From Liopterus haemorrhoidalis (Eukaryota > Arthropoda > Insecta > Coleoptera > Dytiscidae), in contig OZ020616.1 of NCBI GenBank assembly GCA_963971575.1, positions 31,786,306-31,850,305 on the forward strand: a stretch of 64,000 bases of DNA. Reading direction: 5' to 3'. The position numbers were made by a program, and so were the translations under genes. The notes below the pieces were generated by a model. It did no database searches and had not been told where the DNA came from. It saw only the letters and a list, made by a program, of their open reading frames with translations. Positions 37,101 through 49,100 of this stretch are shown here, one piece after another (positions within the stretch are counted from its first letter, which is position 1; every line of letters starts with the position of its first letter).

Positions 37101-40100
37101 GCTGTACAACTTTAAACTCCAAAATCCCTCCATAAAAATTCACGCTCCTGATGAGCCAATCTACTTCGCCACCAAGGTTTCTGAACTGTTGATATCAATT
37201 GACAGGACAGAGATATTCTGGCGGGAACTTTATGAACACGATACGATCGTGCAAAACACTCCAGTTTTAGAGAGATTTGAGGAATTCTGTACAGAACACC
37301 TTACAGATCCTCAGGCATGCTCCCCTGTTACCCCAGAAGAAGCAACACGTGCTATTTTAAAAGCACGCAATTTCGCTGCACCAGGAGTTGACGGTATCGT
37401 GGCTTTTTGGTGGAAGTCACTCACTAATGTACACGGTCATCTTGCATGAAATTTTACTTCTTTTATCCGTGGGGAAATATCAATACCATATTGGTTATCA
37501 GGGCGTTCTGTTTTAATCCCCAAAAAAAGAGATTTAACAAACCCGAAGAACTATAGACCTATTACTTCTCTCAATACGCTGTATAAGATCTTCACCAGCG
37601 TATTAAACGAGCGGGTACTGAGCTCCATTGCTTCTATTTGGTCAGACATCTACGAACAGAGAGGATCGAAGAGGGGCCAAGCAGGTTGCAAAGAAAATCT
37701 TATTATCGACCGGTCAGTCTGTCATGACGCGGCGCATTTCAAACGCAACCTGTCCATGGCTTGGGTGGACTACGCAAAAGCATATGACACTACGTCACAT
37801 GCTCTCATTCCAACATTATTGCGCATGTTACGAGTCCACCCGGAGATGGAGAGATGCATTGGGCAACTTATGTCCCTCTGGAAGACACAATTCGTTGTTC
37901 CAAATAGATCAACCACAGTATCGACAGGTTGGATATATGTCAAGCATGGCGTTTTTCAGGGAGATTCCCTAAGCCTGCTTCTATTTTGCATCTCACTTCT
38001 TCCCCTACCGATCAAGCTCAGACGCGGCAGTGCCTACATGGCGGATCCCCCGTCGAGGCATAAGCAAAAAATTACCCATCTTTTTTACATGGATGATTTG
38101 AAGCTCTATGACTCGAACGAGAGGAACCTTCAGGCCGCCTTAGATGCGCTTGCTGAGTACACTGCCGCGATAGGTATGCAATTCGGGTTGCAAAAAGCGC
38201 TGTTTTTCATATCTACAGAGGAAAAGGTTTAGACAACGATGAAGACGTTCAGTTGGTTGATGGGAGCATTTTAAAACATCTTAATACCGAAGGATCTTAC
38301 ACATTTTTAGGCATCAGTGAGAGGGGTGTCCAAGATATCACTCTTATTAAGCAGGCCCTTCGCAGCGAGTATATGGCACGACTTAGGCAGATATGGAGAT
38401 CTTGTCTGTCTGGCAAGAACAAGATCGCTGCCACAAACATGCTTGCTGTCCCATTAATTTCATACACTTTTGTTGTAACGAAATGGAATGTTGATGATCT
38501 TAAGGATCTCGATTGAAGAACCAGAAAGATCATGAACATCAACCGAAGTCATCACCCGAAATCTTCTGTGCAGCGCATTTACCTTCCTCGTCAAAACGGG
38601 GGTCGGGGATTATTTAATTTGGAGTGTTTGCACGATCTACTCGTTTTGGTTACAGCTAATAGTATCCTCAGAAGTCAGGACCCACTATTACAGTTGGTTA
38701 GTGAGCACGAATTTAGTGGCAAAGGGGCGTTTCTTTACCAAGCAGCGTGAAGAGCAGCAACGAGATTTAACCTGGCAGGCTTGAGTCCCGTCAGAGAAAA
38801 CGCTGGTGCACAACTCTCTTGGGAGGAGTACAATAGAGCTACCAGTTCGGTAAAACGAGGGGAGATGTTGACAAAAGAACACATGAGTAAAAGTATACAC
38901 TCTGTGTTCTTCAAACATATTAAAAATCTAGAGTTGTCCACCGAGGTCACGTTCTCGTTTCATAAGTCTGCGGGTTTGACATCGGAAAAAGAAGGTTTTT
39001 TGTACAGGGCACGCATATTCCAAATGGCGGAGTCGACACTCTGTAGGTTGTGCCACCACCATCCTGTAACGATTGTGCACATTCTGTCTGCTTGCCCATC
39101 TCTTGCAGCGTCGAGCTACGTGTCTCGACATAATGCTGCTCTCCGCGTGTTCTACTACCATCTTGCACATGCCTACGGTATTGACCAAATACCGGTTATA
39201 CCGTACGTCCCATCTGACAGAATCGGTGGTGGAAAATTCCAAGTGCCGAATTTATTAGAATTACTCCTTCCCCACCTCGAGGTTACTGACAGCCACTAAG
39301 CCGTTTGTGATCGAATTCTCAAGTCCAGCTGAGAAGAATATCTCTCTCAAGGAGGAGAAAAGAATCCAAGTATATGGATCTCTTGTCCGACCTTATATAG
39401 CTGTATCCAGGGTATAAAGTTAAGCTTGTAGTCCTGATAGTTGGTGTTTTGGGTGGTATGAAAGCCTCCTACCGAAGGGGAATCGAGTCCATTCCCGCTT
39501 GTAGATCTTTTGCCACCTCTTTGATCTGCAGGATGCAAAAAGCAGTGCTGCTCGGGCCGCTCCGCATTGTGCGGTCTCCAACTATTTTGCAACAGGGTTC
39601 GTATAATAGACCATATTAGTTAATACGTCACAAAATGGGCTTCTATGCTGTCGCCTAGCCATCGGTTTCCTTTTATTTGAATTGAGCATCTTGTTGTTTT
39701 TTTTTTTAAATTGTATTTTGGAAGTATAAATTAATTTTTCAAAGTAAGAAAATGCTTCACATCAAATCTACAAGTCAATATTTATTTATTAAAATTCTTA
39801 TTTTATACATTACTTTCCAGGTTAGTTTTGAAATATTTATGTTAATAATCGTTATTGTGGCAAGTAACATAGCAATAAGTCTTTCTGCCATTTCTAATTG
39901 TTTTGAAGGAACAATATGTTGTTCTTAATTTGGAGCAAAAAAAAATTAACCATTATGCATTCTGAAACAAAATATGAATGATTACTTAGTTTCAGGGGCG
40001 CACACAGATTTTTGGCTGGGGGGGGGGTCCAATTATACAGAATTTTTGTAAACACAGGGCAAAATATCAATTTCAAGTGAAGAGCAAAATAAAAAGGTCC

Positions 40101-43100
40101 TCTGAAAAGTATCTGAACTGTATATATTAGTGTATACATTTATTGACCACATTACATAAAATATGTTTACAGTCAGTCTAAGTTACATGAAATAATATAC
40201 CATAAATTAAAAATGAACATTATTAAAGTCATCAATTTCATAAATGGGATTTGTCAATAAATATTCTTTAAGTTTGTTAGAAAATGTCTTGATTGGTAGG
40301 GATCTTATTTCCTCAGATATTATATTGAAAAATTTAATGGCGTAGTAGTTTGAGATATTTCTTGATTTTTGAAGACGAAGGAAATTACTACGTATATTAT
40401 TTTTTTCCCGTGTGTCATGCCCGTGGTTGGAAGAAGTTACATAAGTTCCTGTGCATGAACATTAGGCATTGTTAGATAAATAAGGCAGGTAAAGTCATTA
40501 TTTTTAATTTCATGAAGATCTCACGACAGTCAGCTCTAAAAGGAGCACCAGCTATGACCCTAACAACTTTGCGTTGAAGAGCGAAAATTCTATGGGTTGC
40601 TGGTGAGTGTCCCCAGCCAAGAATGCCGTAGTTCAGGTGTGACTGAAATAACGAAAAGTAGGTCATTAGCATGACTTTTTGGCAAACTTCCGCTTTCAAA
40701 TTGCGAATTAAAAATACTGTATACCTTAGTTTTTGGCTTAAGAATTTACAGTGCTGATCCCAGCGAAGTTGTGGGTCGATGTGGATACCAAGAAACTTGA
40801 CGTACGGGGGGTTTGAAAAATCGTGTTTCTTGATGGAAATCATCCTTGACTCGGTTTTGCCAGTATTTAAAGTTAATTTATTCCTGTCAAACCAAGATGC
40901 GGCGTGTTCTACCACGGATTTACTTTCTAAGCGAAGGGAATTTAAGTTATAATTTTTGCAGAGTAAGGTAGTATCATCTGCGTAAAGAATAGATTTTGAA
41001 TTTATAAAGATAGGAAAGTCATTTACGTACAGCGGAAATAGCAAAGGGCCAAGAATAGATTCTTGCGGGACAATAAAGTGTATAGGAAGAGTTTCGGATT
41101 TGACATCACCAAAAAGTATAAACTGCTTCCGGTCTGATAAGTATGATTTGATTAGAGAACGGCTGTTGTCATCAAATCCATAGAATATAAGTTTATTAAT
41201 TAAAATATCATGCGAGATGCAGTCAAATGCTTTACTTAGATCTAGAAAGGTACTAAGGCAGTATTCTCCAGATTCAAGGGCGTCAGTTATAAAAGATATA
41301 TATTCCAGAATTGCATCTGTTGTAGATTAATTAGAGTAATTAGCAATGGTGCTGCAAATTGAAGACCGCCCCGGGTGGCAAAAGTTCTAGGTACGCCACT
41401 GAATGCAATGTACATCCGACTATGACGAATAGGCTATGGCCTATTTCAATTCTATTACTGAGGAAGTTGCCTCGCAACCGAAAAGCAATTATATAAAGTT
41501 ATAAACATTAAATAAAGTAATATACTGTTTTAAAAACATTGCCAACAAAGCTAGACCTTGACTGATATAAATTATAATTGATGTATTTTGTATAATAACA
41601 ATCATGCTTACGTTACTATGCAGTATTATAATTATCTACGTAATGCTGAGAAGGCGGGATTGATAAGTTAAGCTGAGGATACCACGTTAGTTACTAAACA
41701 TTTACTTATTTAAAATAAATTCAAAAGCGTATATTTATAATTAACATAAATAAATTTGAAGGATATATGTGTTTTTTAGGGTTTTGTAGGTATGACCAAA
41801 AAACCCTTATACCATCACTTTGTCGTCTGTCTGTCTGTCTGTTCGGTAAAAATTGTAGCCAAACGGCTAAACCTAGAGAGTTGAAATTTGGCATGCTTAT
41901 ACAACTCTTTGACTCGCACAGAGCAAAAATACTAAAACATCTAAAAAACATATCCACCTAAAAATATAAACAAATATCTGCTCATCGAAAAAAATATATA
42001 TATATTTTTTTTTAAATTCTGAGTAGGGTATCAAATGAAAGCCCTTAGTACGTGGATTAACGATCAAAATTTTATTTTCGCAAAATAAATTATTTTGAAG
42101 CGATTTTTGCCAAAATTGTTCAAAAAAAATTTTGTCCTACACCCTGTAGCCCAGATGGTTTAAACTAAAAACCTGAAAAAATTCTAAGTAATGTACATTT
42201 GTGTGAACTGGAATAGTACAACAGGAATTTTTGATCAGATTATGTTTTCGGAAAATAACGCAATTTTTGTGTTTTTTGCTTGGCCATGTAAAATATTTAA
42301 TAACTTATGTAACACAGTAAACGAGCATGCTTTGATAGTGTAATGGTTAGCATTCTCGCGTTCTAATTTGCAAACTAGGGTTCGCTCCGGTCTGCAGACA
42401 ATTTTATTATTTTTGATTTTTTTGCATTTTTATTTTGTTTAAATTATTTTTTCAAAATTCTAATTATATTTGGGCAAATGTTGCATTTTTAAAAGCGTAA
42501 ATTTAATAACCAGTGGAAATTGTTGAAATTGAATACGCGAAATCAGAGGGGCGGAGTTATGACTTAAAACAACCAATGGAAGCCATAGGCGCAATTTTCA
42601 AAATCTTAATGAACCTTGCTATTAATGTTTTTACTATTTTTAGCATGATGTCTATCGGTCTGTCTGCTGGTCCTTAGACAGGTGTAAAACAAATTTGGCT
42701 AAACGATTTTTATCAGTTAATCAACTTTTGGTAAAAATCGGTCATCTAGAAATGGAAGATTTTTCGTATCGGTTTTAAGATTTTTGCGGATATTTCTCAA
42801 CAGAGATATATTTCGAAAAAAAAAAAAAAAAAAATAAATAACATATTTAACAAAAGTTGCTATACAAGCAATAACTAACAACTTTTATTTGAGAAATTTT
42901 TTGATAAAACGAAAAAAAATTCAAAATTTTTTCGAATACAACTTAATTCATATTTTTTTGATACAACTTAATGTATATTTTTTTCCATATTTTTGCGATA
43001 TTTTTCTATCTGTTTTGTCATACGTGTATGTAATGTCCATGATTATTTTGTGATGGCGGTCAGTCCTGTGGTAGCCACAGGTGATTTTTTTTCTTATTTT

Positions 43101-46100
43101 TTTGCTTTTTTAGGGTTTTGTAGGTATGACCAAAAAACCCTTATACCGTCATTTTGTCGTCTGTCTGTCTGTCCGGTAAAAATTGTAGCCAAACGGCTAA
43201 ACCTAGAGAGTTGAAATTTGGCATGCTTATACAACTCTTTGACCCGCACATAGGAAAAATACTAAAACATCTAAAAAACATATCCCCCTAAAAATATAAA
43301 CAAATATGTGCTCATTAAAAAAAAATATATTTTTTTAAAATTCTGAGTAGGGTATCAAATGAAAGCCCTTAGTACGTGGATTAACGATCAAAATTTTATT
43401 TTTGCAAAATAAATTATTTAGATGCGCTTTTTGCCAAAATTGTGCAAAAAAAATTTTGTCCCACACCCTGTTGCCCAGATGGTTTAAACTAAAAATCTGA
43501 AAAAATTCTAAGTAATGTACATTGGTGTGAACCGGAATAGTACAACAGGAATTTTTGATCAGATTATGTTTTCGGAAAATAACGCATTTTTTGAGTTTTT
43601 AACTAAAATATGTTAAATATTTAATTTGCTATGTAACACTCCAGATCAGTAACTCTGGTAGCTCAGTTGGTTTTGTGATGCACTTTGTAATTTGCAGTGC
43701 GAACGTTGCAGAGTTCGAATCCTGTTAATTTTATTTTTTTTTTTTTTTGCATTTTTATTTTGTCAAAATTCTAGTTATATTTTGGTAAATGTTGCATTTA
43801 TTTTTTAAAAGCGTAAATTTAATAACCAGTGGGAAGTGTTGAAATTATAATTTAATTCTGTTTGACGAAATCAGAGGGCGGGACTTATGATATAAGCAAC
43901 CAATGGAAGCCATAGGCACAATTTTAAAAATCTTACTGAACCTTGCTGTATAAATAAAATACTGCACATATTTATAAACTTAAATAATGGTATTAGGCAT
44001 TCGAATTAAAATTCATAAAAAAATATTTTGACATAAAATTTGTTTTGGCATCCCAAATAATCATCATTCAGTTAATAAATACCTGCAAAACCCAGAAATG
44101 TGTGAAGATTCACACTTCACATACATTTTTTATTATAGTAATAATACTTGAAATACTTATTAAGTATTTATTTACTATTTTCTGTCATACGTATATGTAA
44201 TGTTTCCATGGTTATGGTAAATAAATTCTGTGTTAGAAAGTATTTTATTTAAGTACTTTGTGATAGCGGTCGGTCCTGTGGTGACTACAGCTTATTTTTT
44301 ATTAATATTTTTGTTTTTAACTAATAAAGAATTGTTATATTTTGCTCAGTTATAGTACGTAACCAGATATCTTTTCAAGATCGGCATAAAACAATTATCC
44401 TGTATCGATCAACATATCACACGTCAAAATGTAACTAAAATATATATAAATATGTAGCAACGATAGTGCTCCGCAACGAATTATTCTCAAGAAAAGTGTT
44501 CCGCGGCTCAAAAAGTTCGGGAAACTCTGGTCTAGCCAGTCAGCTCTACATTATATCGCAAACATTGCAATATGAAAACAGTGAACAGTTAAAGCCAGTG
44601 GCTAAATTAAGTTTTGTGTTAATTTCGAGTGAAATTTTCCCGCATTATTTTAACAATCGTTTTTAATGTAAGGAAATTATTTTTCACATTGAGTTTTAAA
44701 AATTACTGACGAAAATCTACGTGCTACTGACTCAGAACTATTAACGGTATTACTGCTTGACTTTTCCAAAGCCTTTGATAGCATTAATCATGAAATCCTC
44801 TTGTCAATCTTAAGTATCATTGGTCTTGGTAAGGATGTGATTAAATTTTTTTCCAGTTACCTCTCGAAGAGAAGTCAAGTTGTAGTAATTAACAATGTAA
44901 GCTCTAAGAAACTATTCCTCCCCCTAGGCGTACCTCAAGGTAATATATTGGGACACTAACTTACATCCATTTATCTCTAACGGTATATTGAACATTGCCA
45001 AGTTATTATTTATCTGATGATACCCAAATCTTTTATTCGTATCCTTTTAATAACCACTTAGTTGCTATTTCAAATATTAACGAAGACCTTCAGTCATTGC
45101 ATGACGCATCTACAAACCATAACCTAATTATTAACCCAAAAAATCAAAAAATTTAATCCAAGGTCCAAAGAATGATCAGAATTTAATTTAGCCAGCTTGC
45201 AAACTGATTCTTGACGGGTCTGTTCTGACAATATTCGACAGCGCGAAGAATTTGTGGTTGATTTTTGATGATAAATTAAAGTTCTCTCAGCATATCAGTT
45301 TCATAGTAAGAACAGCCTATTTTAAGTTAAAGATACTCTATGGTAACAGATAATACCTGAACCACGCAATTAGGCTAAAACTATGCAACTCCCTTGTATT
45401 GAGTCTGTTAACTTATGGTAGTGTAGTTTACGGACCTTGTCTACATACAGCTGATATAAAAAATAATCAGAAGGTCCAAATTCATGTTTGCGTTTTGTCT
45501 ATGGTGTACCAAAGCGCTCGCATATCTCCTCTTACCTTCACTTGTCTACTTGGCTTAACATGAAACAAAGAAGACTTTCTCAATCATAAAGTGTTAGTTC
45601 TCAAAACTCCTCCTTATTTGCACAACAAAATCACCTTCAGATCTGACGTGCATAATGTTAATATAAGGTTTAAGGGTACCCTTTCTCCACCTTCTTATAA
45701 AACTGCAACATTTAAACATAGCTTTTCATTTGACATTTGCACTAAATATAATATTATTCCAAAAAAACCTTAAATCTTTTAGCTTAATCTCTATAAAAAA
45801 CAAATAAAGAAGCTCATCTGGGATAAAAGTTTATAATAATGCATTAAAGTTTAAAAAAGTCTTAACTTCTAATAGGTTCATCTTGCCCTTTTAATTTCAT
45901 GTCCTTTTCAATGTTCTTTTCAGGCTTAATTCTGCTCAAGTTAGGGAATGTTACATATTTACATGCTTCAACGTTGGTTATGACAATTGTGGAATTGTCA
46001 ATAGCAAAGAACCCTATTTATTTATGTTAATATGCGCTACATTTATATTTTTCTACTTTTTTAGGGCTCATGAGGAAGAACAGTCCTTGTGTTCTTAAGC

Positions 46101-49100
46101 GGTGTCCACACTATGCCACCGTCGCCAGTAATGTAGACGTGACCGTTGGCATATGCCATCGTGCCAGCGGCAAGTCAACCAGAATCGCTCGAGTGTCGAT
46201 CTCCTTCAAAGAAAGCCGATAAGAACGGAGAGTGGAGACGTGCCAACCACTGGCATCACGCGGCTTCAGGCTTAAATTCGGGTTATGATTCAGACGCCGA
46301 TGAGCAACGTTGTTTATAGATGGAGTGGACAAACGAAAAAGTGCTTAATTTGATCGATTTATACCGAGATCGTCCTGTTTTGTGGGACTGTCGTTTAAAG
46401 GACTATAAAAAAAGGACTATATCGTTTAAAGATTTGCTTTGAAATCTTGAACATGTAACTTAACGAATGGTAGGAATCTCCTGTCGCCAGGAATCGCAAA
46501 CTAACTACTAGACGTTCATGGGCAGGAATAGCTCTTCTGAATGACATATCTTCTTTCTTGATATTTGGGGCAACAAAATTTAGAAGAACTTCAAAATCGA
46601 TACTTTTCATTCGAAAAAATTTTTTGAAACCACATCCTCTGTACTCGAGATTCAATTCGTCTACATCTTCCAATACTAAATCCTTCATTAAGTCACGTAC
46701 TCCATATCGTGATCTACTTTGAAGACTTGGACGTATCCAAAACCATCGTTTGCGCCGTTTGTGTATTTTTTCTTCACTGTCAAGTATGATAACAGCAGCT
46801 GAAGCAATTAGTAAATCCTCCTCGGTGAACATTGTGCGACTGAACTAAATGCCAACACAGATGTGGACGTTTTTACAGACACCGGCTTTGCCAATTTGGC
46901 TTTGCCAACTGGCCTTGCCAACTGGAAAACAGCAGCATAGTTGGGATGCGCCTTTACAAGGACTTATCATGGGCCTTTATCCATTGTACAAACTATTATT
47001 ATTTTGGGGTTTGTCAGGTCTTGACAAGCGTCCACTAATCTCAAACTTCAGCAACCTTTTGAGCCGCGTCATACTAGAGACTAGTGGAGCTAAATACACA
47101 CGACTGCATCCCAAACCCTGGCGATATGCAGCCGCGGAAATTACGCCAGATCCAGTGCCCGCACAATGCGGAGCGACCCGAGCAGCACTGCTTTCTGCAT
47201 CCTGCAGATCAAAGAGTTGGCAGAAGATCTACAGGCGGGAATGGACTCGATTTCCCTTCGATAGGAGGCTTTCATGCCACCCAAAACACCAACTATCAGG
47301 ACTACAAGCTTAACTTTATACCCGGGATACAGCTTTCTAAGCTCGGACAAGAGGTCCATATACTTGGACCTCTTTCTCCTCCTTGAGAGAGATATTCTTT
47401 TCAGCTGGACTTGAGAATTCGATCACAAACATCTGTTTGGTCTCGATATCCAGGAGGGTTATGTCCAGCTTAGTGGCTTGTACCTTGGATATAAATAAAC
47501 AAATTGAATTAAAAATTAAAATAAATTAAAATGTCACTCTCCAGTCAAAATGTCTTATTTTTTCAATTATCAATTCGAAATTTCATTTTATATTTCAGCA
47601 ACGTAATTATTGTATTTTCTGCCTTGTTACGGGCTTAGAAATTACTACTTTTGTTCACAGATAAAAAATAAAAAATATTAGCCGCTAATAAAATAAGAGA
47701 AATGTGGCATATTAATGTTCCAAGAAAATGAATCACAAACAGGCAAATTAACCTTATTATTGTCTTGTCATATACTTTTGTATGTTTGATGTTATGAATT
47801 AATGGAAGATATACATTATAAATTTTAAAGGTAGTTATTATGTAATATATGAGGCATCGTATGTACTGTTACAAAATATCCTGAACCGAATTAGCATTAT
47901 CTGATATTTTGGATTCTAACATATGTTTACAAAATATGTCAGGTTATATTTGTGTTAAAATCTTTTTTAAGTACATGAATTTGTTTCCAAAATTAATTAA
48001 TAATTACTATTAGATATTTATTACATCTTTTAACATTTTTTACGATTTTGAAAAATAAAATTTGAAATAAGTTTGATAGTTTTTTGGTTCAATATTTAGG
48101 CGTATATTGGCTGTACCGTTTCGTTATCAACGTGAAAATTTATACTACGAATTTTACAAGTTGGCACACAATTTTAACCCATTTCCTATTATGTAATAAC
48201 ACATTTTTAAAATCACCTCTACATATATTATACTTATTAAATACATACTCGATACTTGAAAAGAATGGTTTAAAGCAATGAGCGGCTGTTAAAACATATC
48301 TGGATCCAATCAGTGTTCCACCGCACATTAGTCTATCCTTCATAGGGCTCAGTAGTAAACTGGCGAACCAGGGATATTTCATATAACCTACTGTCCGTCC
48401 ATTGACAATTCGGTCAAATATGTTATTCGCTTTTCCACATTCTGCAAAATAATATACTGCATTACATTTATGAAAAATATAGGAAAATATATCGGCATGA
48501 CAAAATAAGTATATCGAATGACAAATGCTGGCAAACGCCAAATTTGGCAGCACGTAAATTTAAACAGATATCTGCTTTTTTATTTTTTTCTTCCTCAAAC
48601 TTCGTTTCTACTTGTTTTAAGACAATATAAGACAATATCCACAACAAAATCAATTTCTGTTTGTCTTTGTCTGAGATTTTTACAAAAACAACTGGATATA
48701 TTTTCGCCTAATTTAGTTTGATGACAGAACAAGACCGGGATTCAAACATAAGCTATATGGCATCTCAAAATTTTCATTGTAAGGGGGGTAGGGGTGATAT
48801 ACCTGGTGTACTAACATAGAAGAAACACGATTTTTCTCGAAATATGATGTGTGAGCAAGTTGAGGAAGAAAAATTAATCCAAGAACCAAAATTTATCCAA
48901 AGAATTGAATGGTAGTATTAAAATTTTCCGGAACAAACCTGAAGTACAGGATACCAAGGAAAACTTTGATTTTTTAATTGGGAATGTATGTTGTATTGGG
49001 AATCTTTGGACAGAGCTTTTGAAAAGAAACAACTTTTACATAAATATTTTTTTTACGACCATCAAATAATTATGTGCTCAACTGTAAATACGAAAAATTA

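Larger units (their letters stand above)
46092..46950. mobile_element. PIF/Harbinger element with internal deletion
   Basis: Starts near CGGTGTCCACACTATGCC; a related GACACCG occurs inverted near 46880, and TTGGCAAAGCCA-type subterminal repeats lie at 46880-46930. It holds the 5' ends of two convergent genes, a MADF-type protein (+) and a nuclease (-), which meet at about 46400-46440. Ends are approximate. Confidence 0.65.

Noticed and set aside
43651..43724. Functional tRNA gene with consensus boxes A and B
   Set aside because: No acceptor stem could be paired and it sits inside a dispersed repeat.
48140..48248. Extension of protease exon 2 beyond the GTATGT donor
   Set aside because: The open frame continues, but the residues lose family resemblance and the donor at 48248 joins exon 3 in the correct phase.
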